Shown here: positions 1 to 8,829 of the stretch, piece by piece
Layout of the letters: each line of letters begins with the position of its first letter
How positions within the stretch are numbered: position 1 is the stretch's first letter
Assembly: GCA_005768755.1 (NCBI GenBank)
Contig: VAFL01000016.1
Coordinates: forward strand, 10,448-74,447
Length of the DNA stretch: 64,000 bases
Source of the DNA: Paracoccus denitrificans
GTDB lineage: Bacteria > Pseudomonadota > Alphaproteobacteria > Rhodobacterales > Rhodobacteraceae
Direction of reading: 5' to 3'
Notes under the pieces: model-generated
The model's database searches: none
Told to the model about the DNA's origin: nothing
What the model saw: only the letters and a program-made list of their open reading frames with translations
Program-made: the position numbers and the translations under genes

Positions 1-611
1 TGACCCGCCTCGACGATCGCGTCATAGACTTCCTGGCTGCGGTTGATATCGCCCTGAAGCTCGAATCCCAGTTCTCCGGCCATGCCCTGCCGCAGCGCGT
101 TCACCTTGACGCCGGCGATCTCGATGTGACCGTTATGCATGAATTTGACGTCGCGCAGTTTGGTCCCCGCCGCCTTTTCGACAACGTGGATGGCGTTCGG
201 TCCTTGCACTTGAAAATTGAACCAGTCCTCGGCAATCGCTTCTACGTCATAGTTGCCCTGGCGCAATTGGTAATCGACCCAAAAGGTACCGCGACCGAAT
301 AGCAGCAACTCATTCTCGGAAACGCGTGTGGTGACCCCCTCGGCAATGATCTTGCCGTTTTCATCCGTATGAATCGTGTGCTTCGACTGGTCGATATCGA
401 ACTTCTCGAAATTGTTGACCGTCACGTCGGAAAACAGCTTGAGGACATCGGGGCCACGAAAGCGACGCTCCCACAGGAAGGACCAGTCGCCAATATAGCA
501 GGTGTCCTTCCAAGACATGCTTTCGTCCCGCCAGTCGGTATATTCAGGCTGGCCCCAGCGCGTGGTGAAGTAGCCTTCGGGCATGGCCCGAAGTTCAGCG
601 AGATTGCTCAT
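1..611 (-). CDS. Aminomethyltransferase (GcvT/LigM-like) family protein, N-terminal part
   Basis: Reading the minus strand from the ATG at 611 gives an open frame that runs off the window start, about 203 residues, beginning MSNLAELRAMPEGYFTTRWG. The sequence has the look of the folate-binding aminomethyltransferase/O-demethylase family (GcvT, LigM, DesA type), which moves one-carbon groups to tetrahydrofolate, for example methyl groups from methoxyaromatics. The start has a GGAGAG Shine-Dalgarno-like sequence just upstream. It lies 38 bases downstream of the GntR gene in the same direction, so the two probably form one transcript and the regulator may sense the substrate. The C-terminal part is missing because of the window edge. 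Family assignment is by overall resemblance; the substrate cannot be told. Confidence 0.65.
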   Translation of the reverse strand, partial: MSNLAELRAMPEGYFTTRWGQPEYTDWRDESMSWKDTCYIGDWSFLWERRFRGPDVLKLFSDVTVNNFEKFDIDQSKHTIHTDENGKIIAEGVTTRVSENELLLFGRGTFWVDYQLRQGNYDVEAIAEDWFNFQVQGPNAIHVVEKAAGTKLRDVKFMHNGHIEIAGVKVNALRQGMAGELGFELQGDINRSQEVYDAIVEAG

Positions 612-649
612 TTCATCTCTCCGTTCCAAAATTCAGCGATGTAGGTTGG

Positions 650-1399
650 TCAGACCCTGGATCGTCGGGCCTTCTTCTTCGTGGGTGACGTCACCCAGGG
701 AATTTCCTGATCCTTTAGGGATTTCAGCAGTTTGAGATATTGCGCAGCGCCATTGCTGTGCTCGGTCGCGACGGCTTGCGCACGCACAGGGTCGCGCAGC
801 CGGATTGCTTCAGCGATGACTCGGTGCTGTTCCTGCGAGCTTTGCAGGATACGGCGCACACGCTCATGTTGCAGCGACAGTGAGTCGACGAAAGCATTCG
901 GCGCTGCGAAAGGCAGACCATCCAACCTTTCCAAAGTCCAGACGACCATGTCACTACCGGATGCTTGGCGAAGCAACCTGTGGAAGCGATCGTTCAGGCG
1001 CGCATACTCCTGCTGATCGATCTTCTCGTCGCTCGTATAGACAACTGCGTCGAGGTCCCCTACGCATTGATCAAGCTGGTCCAGCAAATCTCCGGGCACT
1101 TCACGCTCGGCAGCATATCGGGCGGCAAGTCCTTCCAGCGATCCCCTGATGGCTATTCCGTGATATACATCAGCCTCGGTAAAGCCACGCACAGCATAGC
1201 CAGTGGTTTCACGAGCCTCGATCATTCCCTCAACAGCGAGTTGCGCGAGCGCAGCCCGTGCTGGCGTCCGGGATACACCGAAACGCTCGACCAACATTGG
1301 TTCCGATATGCGATCGCCCGGCGAAAGTAATCCGTCAACGATCATGCCACGCAGACCGAGAACGGCTCGCATTGTCTGTGAACTGCTGCTGTCAGCCAT
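650..1399 (-). CDS. GntR-family transcriptional regulator, FCD (FadR-type) subfamily
   Basis: A 249-residue protein with an N-terminal winged helix-turn-helix (about residues 10-75, including LVERFGVSRTPARAALAQL) followed by an all-helical FCD ligand-binding domain (about 80-215) that usually binds a carboxylic-acid effector. The C-terminus is basic (KKKARRSRV). The ATG start has a GGGGAG Shine-Dalgarno sequence. Upstream are two GTATAC-centred sites, typical operator geometry for this subfamily, so autoregulation is likely. It precedes the aminomethyltransferase gene and is probably its regulator. Confidence 0.88.
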   Translation of the reverse strand: MADSSSSQTMRAVLGLRGMIVDGLLSPGDRISEPMLVERFGVSRTPARAALAQLAVEGMIEARETTGYAVRGFTEADVYHGIAIRGSLEGLAARYAAEREVPGDLLDQLDQCVGDLDAVVYTSDEKIDQQEYARLNDRFHRLLRQASGSDMVVWTLERLDGLPFAAPNAFVDSLSLQHERVRRILQSSQEQHRVIAEAIRLRDPVRAQAVATEHSNGAAQYLKLLKSLKDQEIPWVTSPTKKKARRSRV

Positions 1400-1453
1400 G
1401 ATCGATTCTCCCCTCGATACAACTGATAGCTTAGATTCGTGTAGGTAGCAAGC

Positions 1454-1516
1454 AAAACGTATACGTTTTCGCCAAATAGTCTGACTTTGTACTTATGTTA
1501 CGCCTAAATCGTATAC
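1454..1516. promoter_or_regulatory. Probable GntR operator sites upstream of the GntR gene
   Basis: A perfect 16-bp palindrome, AAAACGTATACGTTTT, occupies 1454-1469. A second CGTATAC core lies at 1510-1516, with about 51 bp between the two centres. FCD-type GntR regulators commonly bind short palindromes with a GTATAC-like centre. Both lie in the AT-rich leader of the 650-1399 regulator, so autoregulation is the simplest reading. Confidence 0.5.
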
Positions 1517-1609
1517 CTTTCCTCTCATTAACGTACCCAGAACCGTGTCGACGTGAAGTCCACTAAAATGGAGTAGAAAAACTCGGAGGCACTACATCTA
1601 CCGCTTTAA

Positions 1610-1696
1610 TCAGCGCCACCAGTCGTTGTACTGCCTCGCCCAGGCATAGGGCGCACCCTTGTCGGGGCCGCACAAATGACAGTGCCAATCGGTCAT
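1610..1696 (-). CDS. Very short ORF (28 residues), possible remnant
   Basis: An ATG at 1696 opens MTDWHCHLCGPDKGAPYAWA and continues for eight more residues to a TGA at 1612-1610. Its ATG overlaps the stop of the upstream TetR-domain remnant in an ATGA arrangement. One CxxC pair is visible. I do not recognise it. It may be a decayed gene end or chance; the overlap and the non-random composition are the only support. Confidence 0.2.
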   Translation of the reverse strand: MTDWHCHLCGPDKGAPYAWARQYNDWWR

Positions 1697-2220
1697 GGTG
1701 AACGCCGGACGCCACGCTCGCCTTCGGCGACAGCGCCGCGTTGAACCGCGACGTCCATAACGCTGCGGACAGCTCGCTCGATCATCGAGTCGTCAAGCGG
1801 GCGGCCAGTGAGAAAAGCACGAACATAAGTCACGCCAACCAGCATTTCCAAGATATCGATGCCGTCGACATCATGCGAAACCTCGCCGCGCTGAATCGCC
1901 CGCTCAATGACTTGTGTTCCGATTCCGAACCGCGCGCCCCAGAACTGCTGCCATAATTGTCGAGCAGAATCCTGACCGAGGTCCAACGAATGAATGTGGC
2001 GGAATAGGCGAAGGACTTCCGGACGCTCTAACAGAGCCACAACATTTCGCAGCAACTGTCGCAAGTCGCCTTCGAGGCTTCCCGTATCCGGGACCGGATT
2101 TTCAGAAGCTGCAAACACCGATATCGCGTCCATGATCAGATTTACCGGTGTCCCCCAGCCCTCAAGGCAGCGCCGAACAGTTTGAGGCGTGGTATAATGA
2201 ACAGTAAACGGCAAATACAC
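1693..2220 (-). pseudogene. TetR/AcrR-type regulator lacking its DNA-binding domain
   Basis: The 175 residues match the C-terminal ligand-binding half of TetR-like regulators (the form with VPDTGSLEGDLRQLL and a following long helix bundle). TetR proteins are about 190-220 residues with an N-terminal helix-turn-helix of about 50. Here no such domain precedes the frame: the sequence upstream runs into the Lrp gene whose stop is at 2248. The protein begins MYLPFTVHYTTPQTVRRCLE. I read this as the remnant of a regulator that lost its 5' part by recombination. It could still be translated as a dimerisation-only protein. Confidence 0.6.
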
Positions 2221-2247
2221 GTGAGATCCTTGCAGATCCTCTGCCCC

Positions 2248-2718
2248 TCATGGCCCACGACATATGCCCGCCTTGACTCTCCTAATCGGGATCGAGCTTT
2301 CAATATTGGCAACGCAGGACAGTTTCGTCAGGCGGCGGATCAGGAAATCCTCGAATCCCGCCAGTCCGTCCGTTGCCACGCGCAGCAGATAGTCCCGGTT
2401 GCCGGTCATCAGCCAGCAATCCACGACCTCGGGAAAGTTCTGGATGGCGGTTTCGAACTCGGCCAGATCGCGGTCGACCTGCCGGTCGAGTTTCACCGAA
2501 ACAAAGACCGATACCGGAAACCCCAGTGCCGCCTCGTCGATCAGCGCGGCATAGCCGGCGATGATCCCCGCCTCTTCCAGATGGCGGACGCGGCGGCCCA
2601 CCGGCGTGGGACTGAGACCGACACGATCAGCCAGTTCCTGCAACGGCATCCTGCCCTGCTCGCGTAGGAGACGCAGGATTCGCAGGTCGAATTCATCAAG
2701 ATTGGCGGTTACCACCAC
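2248..2718 (-). CDS. Lrp/AsnC-family transcriptional regulator
   Basis: A 156-residue protein with an N-terminal helix-turn-helix (about 8-60, LQELADRVGLSPTPVGRRVR) and a C-terminal RAM/ligand domain (about 70-145, including WLMTGNRDYLLRV). These regulators bind amino acids and often control the divergent neighbour. The gene starts at a GTG (2718) with a GAGGGGG Shine-Dalgarno sequence about seven bases upstream. It is divergent from the transketolase-like gene, with 118 bases between the starts, and is probably its regulator. Confidence 0.88.
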   Translation of the reverse strand: MVVTANLDEFDLRILRLLREQGRMPLQELADRVGLSPTPVGRRVRHLEEAGIIAGYAALIDEAALGFPVSVFVSVKLDRQVDRDLAEFETAIQNFPEVVDCWLMTGNRDYLLRVATDGLAGFEDFLIRRLTKLSCVANIESSIPIRRVKAGICRGP

Positions 2719-2836
2719 GAACCCCCTCTTTTAGGCAGATTTCCTGCGCCAGCCTGCCGCATTCGCGCGCAGAACGCGAGGACAAGCTGCGCAGTCGCCA
2801 TTTATCCTGCGCAGGCAACCCTTGGGAAATTTCACA

Positions 2837-5212
2837 ATGACCGACACTATCGCCAGCGCCCATCTGAAGACCATCGAACAGCGCCTGCTGTGGCTGTCGC
2901 ATTGGATGATCCACAATGCCAACCATCTGCGCCCCAAGACCGAGGGCATCAAGATCGGCGGGCATCAGGCGTCATCAGCTTCGATGGTGTCGATCATGAC
3001 CGCGCTCTATTTCAGCGCGCTGCGCCCCGAGGATCGGGTGGCGGTCAAGCCTCATGCCGGGCCGCTGTTTCACGCGATTCAATATCTGATGGGCAATCTG
3101 GACCGCGAGAAGATGCAGAACTTTCGCGGCTTTGGCGGGGTGCAAAGCTATCCCAGCCGGACCAAGGATGTGGATGATGTCGATTTCTCGACCGGCTCGG
3201 TGGGCTTGGGCGTCGCCATCACCTCTTTCGCGTCGATGGTGCAGGATTACGTCGCCGGCAAGCCCTGGGGCCGCGATCTGCGCGCGGGCCGGATGATCGC
3301 GCTGATGGGCGATGCCGAGATGGATGAGGGCAATATCCACGAATGCCTGCAAGAGGGCTGGAAGCATGATCTGCGCAATGTCTGGTGGATCATCGACTAT
3401 AACCGGCAATCGCTGGATGGCGTGGTGCGCGAAGGGCTGTGGAACCGGATCGAAAAGCTGTTTCAAGCCTTCGGCTGGGACGTGGTGCGGGTCAAATATG
3501 GCGTGTTGCAGCAGGCCGCCTTTGCCGAGCCGGGGGGCGAACGGCTGCGCGACTGGATCGACGCCTGCCCGAACCAGCTCTATTCCGCGCTGACCTTCAG
3601 CGGCGGGGCGGAATGGCGCAAGCGGCTGATGGATGATCTGGGCGATCAGGGCGATGTCACCGCGCTGATCGAGGCGCGCAGCGATGCCGATCTGGCCGCG
3701 CTGATGGAGAATCTGGGCGGCAATTGCGTCGAAACCATGGCGGCGCAATTCGCGGCCATCGACCATGACCGCCCGGTCTGTTTCCTGGCCTATACGGTCA
3801 AGGGCTGGGGCACGCCCATCGCCGGGCATAAGGACAATCACGGCGGGCTGATGACCAAGGCGCAGATGCAGGACTGGCAGGCGCATATGGGCGTGCCCGA
3901 GGGTCAGGAATGGGAGCTCTTCGCCACCGTGCCCGACCCCGCCGCGCTGCGCGATGCCCTGGGCCGCGTGCCCTTCTTCGCAGCCGGTACGCGCCGCCAT
4001 CAGACGCCGGCTCTGACCGTGCCGGCCCTGTCCGCGTCCGCCGGGACGGAACAGTCAACGCAGGCGGCTTTTGGCAAGATCCTGGACGATCTGTCGCGCG
4101 GCGACAGCGATCTGGCGCAGCGGATCGTCACCATCTCGCCCGATGTGACCGGCACGACGGGGCTGGGCGCATGGGTCAACCGGCGCAAGCTGTGGGCGCG
4201 GCGCCCGCGCGCCGATCTGTTTCGCGAACACAAAATCCCCTCGACCGCGAAATGGGATTTCTCGCCCGAGGGCCAGCATATCGAACTGGGCATCGCCGAG
4301 ATGAACCTGTTCCTGCAACTGGCCGCCGCCGGGTTGTCAGGCCCGCTTTTCGGCAAGCGGCTGATCCCGGTCGGAACGGTCTATGACCCCTTTGTCTGCC
4401 GGGGCCTCGATGCGCTGAACTATGCCTGCTATCAGGATGCGCGCTTCCTGATCGCGGGCACGCCATCCGGGGTGACGCTGGCCCCCGAAGGCGGCGCGCA
4501 TCAGTCGATTTCGACGCCCCTGATCGGCATGGCGCAGGACGGACTGGCCAGTTTCGAACCCGCCTTTGCCGAAGAACTGGCCGCGATCATGGGCTGGTCC
4601 TTCGATTACATGCAGCGTGAAGGCGCGGGCACGCCCGACGCCCGCACCTCGCTGCCTGATGACAAGGGCGGCGCGGTCTATCTGCGCCTGACCACGCGGC
4701 CCATCGAACAGGCCGCGCTGCCGCCGGATGCCGCGCAAGGCGCCATCGACGGCGCCTATTGGCTGCGCAAGCCCGGCCCGAATTGCGAGGTCGTGATCGC
4801 CTATCAGGGCGCCGTCGCGCCCGAGGCCATCGCCGCAGCCGGCCTGATCGCCGAACATCGCCGCGACGTCGCCGTGCTGGCCGTCACCTCGGCCGACCGC
4901 CTGCATGCCGGCTGGACCGCCGCGCAACGCCTGCGCCGGCAGGGCCAGCGGGCCGCCAGCCATGCCGAAACGCTGCTGGCCACCCTGCCCTGCCATGCCA
5001 GCATCGTCACCGTGATCGACGGCCACCCCGCCACCCTGTCCTGGCTGGGCGGCATCAAAGGCCATCGCGGAATCGCCCTTGGCGTCGACAGCTTCGGCCA
5101 GACCGGCACCATCGCCGATCTCTACCACCATTACGGCATCGACACGGCCGGCATCGTTGCTGCCGTCGCGGCAATGACGGACGGCCCAGTAATAGTGCCG
5201 GTCTGGGCATAA
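2837..5212 (+). CDS. Transketolase-like / homodimeric pyruvate dehydrogenase E1-like protein
   Basis: A thiamine-diphosphate enzyme of about 791 residues. The N-terminal half carries the ThDP/Mg signature GDAEMDEGN (residues about 158-166) with the downstream NRQSLDG motif, closer to the homodimeric E1 AceE (GDGEMDEP...N.QRLDG) than to sugar transketolases. A pyrimidine-binding domain with HIELGIAEMN (about 475-485) and a C-terminal transketolase domain follow. AceE is about 885 residues, so this is shorter. ATG at 2837 is preferred over an upstream TTG. No E2 or E3 gene adjoins, so it may act on another 2-oxoacid or share E2/E3 from elsewhere. The divergent Lrp regulator suggests amino-acid or 2-oxoacid control. 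Confidence 0.75.
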   Translation: MTDTIASAHLKTIEQRLLWLSHWMIHNANHLRPKTEGIKIGGHQASSASMVSIMTALYFSALRPEDRVAVKPHAGPLFHAIQYLMGNLDREKMQNFRGFGGVQSYPSRTKDVDDVDFSTGSVGLGVAITSFASMVQDYVAGKPWGRDLRAGRMIALMGDAEMDEGNIHECLQEGWKHDLRNVWWIIDYNRQSLDGVVREGLWNRIEKLFQAFGWDVVRVKYGVLQQAAFAEPGGERLRDWIDACPNQLYSALTFSGGAEWRKRLMDDLGDQGDVTALIEARSDADLAALMENLGGNCVETMAAQFAAIDHDRPVCFLAYTVKGWGTPIAGHKDNHGGLMTKAQMQDWQAHMGVPEGQEWELFATVPDPAALRDALGRVPFFAAGTRRHQTPALTVPALSASAGTEQSTQAAFGKILDDLSRGDSDLAQRIVTISPDVTGTTGLGAWVNRRKLWARRPRADLFREHKIPSTAKWDFSPEGQHIELGIAEMNLFLQLAAAGLSGPLFGKRLIPVGTVYDPFVCRGLDALNYACYQDARFLIAGTPSGVTLAPEGGAHQSISTPLIGMAQDGLASFEPAFAEELAAIMGWSFDYMQREGAGTPDARTSLPDDKGGAVYLRLTTRPIEQAALPPDAAQGAIDGAYWLRKPGPNCEVVIAYQGAVAPEAIAAAGLIAEHRRDVAVLAVTSADRLHAGWTAAQRLRRQGQRAASHAETLLATLPCHASIVTVIDGHPATLSWLGGIKGHRGIALGVDSFGQTGTIADLYHHYGIDTAGIVAAVAAMTDGPVIVPVWA

Positions 5213-5303
5213 TCACGTACCTCGCCATATCTTGCGAGTGACGGCCCATACGCGCGGCTAGCATCGTTGATCGATCATGCGTCGGTCGCGGAGGGACGAG
5301 CCA

Positions 5304-6272
5304 ATGCCGAAGAGCGCCTCACCAAAAACATCGGAGGAAAAGCCGCCTCCAACCCCCGGCGCTGATGGCGCCTTGCGGATCGGTACGGGTCGCGCAACGG
5401 GTCATCACGGCGAATTTTTACAAGGCGTCTTCGAGGGCTCTGACGGGCGCCTTCATCGCGGGCTGATTACGCTGCCCATGGCGCGTGAAGTCTCCGTGGT
5501 GACCTTCTGGCCCAGGCCTGATGGCACAATCTCAACGCGCCCGGAGAACCGAACAAAAGCCGCCCGTGCAGCCAAACTGGCTCTGACCCATCTCGGGCTT
5601 GCGCAGGCCGGCGGGGAATTGACAATCGAAAGCAGCATTCCAGTCAGTCACGGATACGGTTCATCCACCGCGGATGTTGTGGCCGCAATTCGTGCGGTCG
5701 CTGATGCCGCTGGCAGGACCCTGCGGAGTGACACAGTTTGCAGGCTCGCGTCGGAGGCAGAGGGCGCAAGCGATGCGATTGCCTATGACAATCAGACTGT
5801 GCTCTTCGCCCAACGCGAAGGTCGAGCCATTGAACATCTCGGCGGAGAGCTTCCGCCGCTCGTCGTCATCGGCATTCGCACAATGTGTACGCCCATCGAC
5901 ACCTTGGCACTCCCTCCAGCCCGATACAGCCCGTTCGAGATCGAGATGTTTCGCGCCCTACGCGGCGCGGCCCGCCGCGCCGTCTCGCATCAGGACCCGC
6001 GCCTGTTGGGCAAACTTGCAAGTTGCAGCGCATGGATCAGCCAACGCCACCTTCCGAAACCGCAATTCCATGAGTTTGTCCAACTGGCCGAAGCACACGG
6101 CGCCTGTGGTGTTCAGGTGTCCCATAGCGGGACACTCATTGGGGCAATGTTCGATGCCACGCAGAGCGGGCTCGAGGCTGAAATTCTGCCGTTCATGGAT
6201 GCCGTTCAAGAAACCGGCAGGCGGAAGATCACAGCATTCGCGGTGAATGCCGAGTTGGATTTTCTGCCATGA
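5304..6272 (+). CDS. GHMP-family kinase (PduX/threonine-kinase-like)
   Basis: A 322-residue protein. It has GEFLQG (residues 36-41), the hallmark of the PduX-like L-threonine kinase branch, and the GHMP glycine-rich ATP loop PVSHGYGSSTAD (about 113-124). The start at 5304 is chosen because GGAGGG lies eight bases upstream; an earlier ATG at 5277 has no such site. The stop overlaps the start of the PLP enzyme (ATGA, 6269-6272), so the two are translationally coupled. Known relatives phosphorylate the side-chain hydroxyl of threonine or similar small molecules. No cobalamin genes are nearby, so a role in making a phosphorylated substrate for the next enzyme is inferred. Confidence 0.75.
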   Translation: MPKSASPKTSEEKPPPTPGADGALRIGTGRATGHHGEFLQGVFEGSDGRLHRGLITLPMAREVSVVTFWPRPDGTISTRPENRTKAARAAKLALTHLGLAQAGGELTIESSIPVSHGYGSSTADVVAAIRAVADAAGRTLRSDTVCRLASEAEGASDAIAYDNQTVLFAQREGRAIEHLGGELPPLVVIGIRTMCTPIDTLALPPARYSPFEIEMFRALRGAARRAVSHQDPRLLGKLASCSAWISQRHLPKPQFHEFVQLAEAHGACGVQVSHSGTLIGAMFDATQSGLEAEILPFMDAVQETGRRKITAFAVNAELDFLP

Positions 6273-7282
6273 AGCACACCGCGAATTTCCTGGCCGCCTA
6301 TGAAATGCCGCGACCGGTCCAACTGCGCCGAAATCTCTTCGCCGCATTCTTTCCGCTGATGAAACTCTTGCCGGCGCGTTTCATGCTGGATCGCGCCGTC
6401 GATGAGGGCCTGCTGAAGCGAGGCGGGCACATCGTCGAAACAACTTCCGGAACGTTGGGGCTGGCACTGGCCATGCTCGCGGCGGTCAGAGGATACAAGC
6501 TCAGCCTCGTCAGCGCAGACAGCCTGATTGACGATGTGATGCTACGGCGGCTGACGTCACTCGGCGCAGAGGTGCATATCGTCAGTGATCCGAAAAAATC
6601 AGGCGCGCAGATAGAGCGGATGAACACCCTTCAGGAGATGCGCCGGCAGGTGCCGACGGCATTCTGGCCGCGTCAATATGACAATCCCCACAACAGGCAA
6701 GCCTATGGAAGGCTGGCCGAATGGATTCTCGATAGGTTCGGCCAGATCGACTGCCTGATCGGCTGCGTCGGGTCCGGGGGATCCCTGTGTGGGACCGGCG
6801 GATTTCTGCGTGAGATCTTTCCGCAACTTACCATGATCGCGGTCGATACGCATCGCAGTTCACTCTTCGGGCAAGTCCCCGGCCCTCGCCTGCTGCGAGG
6901 CCTGGGTAACTCGATTCGGCCAGCAAACCTTCGGCAGGACATGATTGATGAGGTGCATTGGGTTGGCGCCCTGCCCGCCTTCGCCGCAACGCGGCAGTTG
7001 TATCGCGATCATGCTGTTTTTGCTGGGCCAACCAGCGGAGCGGCCGCCCTGGTCGCCGGCTGGTACGCGCAGACCAATCCAGACAAGAAGGTACTCGTCA
7101 TCCTGCCCGATGAAGGCCATCGATATCAGGCTACTGTCTATGACGACGACTGGCTCGCCCGGCAGCCAGGCTGGCCGCTGCCGGTTCCGTCAGGACCTCA
7201 AACGCTGGAACGGATCGAACCGCGAGGTGAAGAGGCCTGGACGCGACTTGTCTGGGGCCGGGGATCGACTGATGATACCTGA
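6269..7282 (+). CDS. Short cysteine-synthase-fold PLP enzyme
   Basis: A 337-residue fold-type II PLP enzyme. TTSGTLGLALAM (about 58-69) corresponds to the TSGNTG substrate loop of O-acetylserine sulfhydrylase, and GSGGSLCGTGGFL to the phosphate-binding loop. The spacing from the substrate loop back to K32 equals that of the PLP lysine in CysK, although the usual NPxGSxKDR context is degenerate (PLMKLLPARFM). Coupled to the upstream kinase, it probably performs beta- or gamma-replacement on an O-phospho-amino acid, as SbnA or O-phosphoserine sulfhydrylase do. Product unknown. It ends 36 bases from the convergent tctA end. Confidence 0.72.
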   Translation: MKHTANFLAAYEMPRPVQLRRNLFAAFFPLMKLLPARFMLDRAVDEGLLKRGGHIVETTSGTLGLALAMLAAVRGYKLSLVSADSLIDDVMLRRLTSLGAEVHIVSDPKKSGAQIERMNTLQEMRRQVPTAFWPRQYDNPHNRQAYGRLAEWILDRFGQIDCLIGCVGSGGSLCGTGGFLREIFPQLTMIAVDTHRSSLFGQVPGPRLLRGLGNSIRPANLRQDMIDEVHWVGALPAFAATRQLYRDHAVFAGPTSGAAALVAGWYAQTNPDKKVLVILPDEGHRYQATVYDDDWLARQPGWPLPVPSGPQTLERIEPRGEEAWTRLVWGRGSTDDT

Positions 7283-7318
7283 TTCATGGTTCTCGCAGTT
7301 CGATCCCCGGCGCTTCTA

Positions 7319-8827
7319 TTATGAGGCTACATTGCCCGTTCGCTGTGCCAGCAACCTGCCGAGCACCGGCAATGTCATCGTCAAAGCGGCAATGATAAGA
7401 AATATCAGACTGATCGGACTTGTCACAAAGAGAACCGGACTGCCGAAACCGAGGATCAGCCCCTGCCGCAGGTTCTGCTCGAGCAGTGTACCCAGAAGAA
7501 ATGCCAGAAGCAGCGGGGCAAGGTCGAAACCGCTTTTACGCAAGCCGTAGGACAGGAAGCCGCAAATGATCACGACCCCGACATCGAACATGCTGTTGCT
7601 GATCGAGAACGCCCCGATGACGCAGAAGATCAGGATGGCAGGGGCCATCATCGCCGGCGGAATGCGCAACAGAAGCACGAAGACCCTGATCAGCGGCACG
7701 TTGAGGATGATCAGCATTGCATTGCCGATCAACATGCTGGCGATAACGCCCCAGAAAAGCTCGGGATGATCGAACATCAGCCGCGGCCCGGGCACCACGC
7801 CCTGCATCAGCAAGCCGCCCATGATGACGCCAATCACCGCATTGGCAGGTATGCCGAGGCAAAGCAGGGGAATGAAGCTTGATTGAGCCGCTGCATTATT
7901 GGCGCTTTCGGGACCTGCGAGGCCTTCGATGGCGCCCTTGCCAAAGCGCTCAGGATGTTTGGAAAGGCGTTTTTCCATGACATAGCTCGCGAAACTGGCA
8001 ATCAGGGCGCCTCCTCCGGGCAACAACCCGAGAACGAAGCCCAGCACCGTCCCGCGCGCCATCGGCATGCTGGATTTCTGCCAATCTTCACGATCAGGCA
8101 TGAGATCCCGCAGTTTGTAGCTTGTTGAAAGCGCTGGCGTGAAATCGCGCTTCCGCTCGGCGAGAAGCAGAACCTCGCTGACGCCGAACATGCCCATAGC
8201 CAGAACGGCGACATGGAGGCCGTCGCGAAGCGATGGCACGCCGAATGTGAACCGCTCCTCGCCCGACACGAGATCCACGCCGACCGTCGAAAGCAGCAGG
8301 CCCAAGGCCACCATCACCCAGGCCCGGATACGTGGGCCTTCCCCGATATTGGCAGCCAGTGTCAGCCCGAAGACAACCAATGCCGTCTTTTCCACCGGCC
8401 CGAACACCAATGCCGCCGAGGCGAAGGTTGGGCCGACAAAGGCGATTGCGAATGTGACAACAATCCCGGCGAAGAAGCTTGCAAAGGCGGTGATCCCGAG
8501 GGCGACACCAGCCCGCCCCGATTGCGCCATCGGATAGCCGTCAAAGCAGCTGACGACACTGGCGGCCTCGCCCGGCACGCGCAGCAGGATCGAAGCCGTC
8601 GACCCGCCATAGAGCGAGCCATAATAGATGCCCGCCAGCAGGATGACTGCCGCCGTGGGATCAAGCATGATCGATACCGGCAGCAGCAGACTGATCGTCG
8701 CCGTCGGACCGAGTCCGGGCAGAATGCCAATCGCGGTCCCCAGAACGGCCCCGACGAAGGCAATGGCGAGGTTGTCGGGTTGCAGAACGATCCACAGCCC
8801 GCTGAGAAGATTAGCAATACTGTCCAA
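7319..8827 (-). CDS. tctA: Tripartite tricarboxylate transporter, large permease TctA
   Basis: About 502 residues, very hydrophobic, around 11-12 membrane helices. Conserved family segments are visible: GILPGLGPTATISLLLP near the N-terminus, YYGSLYGGSTASILL, and LPGGGALIASF in the middle. The start is placed at the TTG at 8827, two bases after the tctB stop, with GGAG about ten bases upstream; a longer frame reaching back to 8935 would overlap tctB throughout. It forms the transport channel of a secondary uptake system for organic acids energised by a cation gradient, working with TctB and the periplasmic receptor TctC. Confidence 0.9.
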   Translation of the reverse strand: MDSIANLLSGLWIVLQPDNLAIAFVGAVLGTAIGILPGLGPTATISLLLPVSIMLDPTAAVILLAGIYYGSLYGGSTASILLRVPGEAASVVSCFDGYPMAQSGRAGVALGITAFASFFAGIVVTFAIAFVGPTFASAALVFGPVEKTALVVFGLTLAANIGEGPRIRAWVMVALGLLLSTVGVDLVSGEERFTFGVPSLRDGLHVAVLAMGMFGVSEVLLLAERKRDFTPALSTSYKLRDLMPDREDWQKSSMPMARGTVLGFVLGLLPGGGALIASFASYVMEKRLSKHPERFGKGAIEGLAGPESANNAAAQSSFIPLLCLGIPANAVIGVIMGGLLMQGVVPGPRLMFDHPELFWGVIASMLIGNAMLIILNVPLIRVFVLLLRIPPAMMAPAILIFCVIGAFSISNSMFDVGVVIICGFLSYGLRKSGFDLAPLLLAFLLGTLLEQNLRQGLILGFGSPVLFVTSPISLIFLIIAALTMTLPVLGRLLAQRTGNVAS

Positions 8828-8829
8828 TG

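Noticed and set aside
2975..4000. Long minus-strand open frames opposite the transketolase-like gene (also 4337-5131)
   Set aside because: They lie wholly antisense to a clear enzyme in a high-GC region, have His/Gly/Arg-rich shadow-like translations and no domain.
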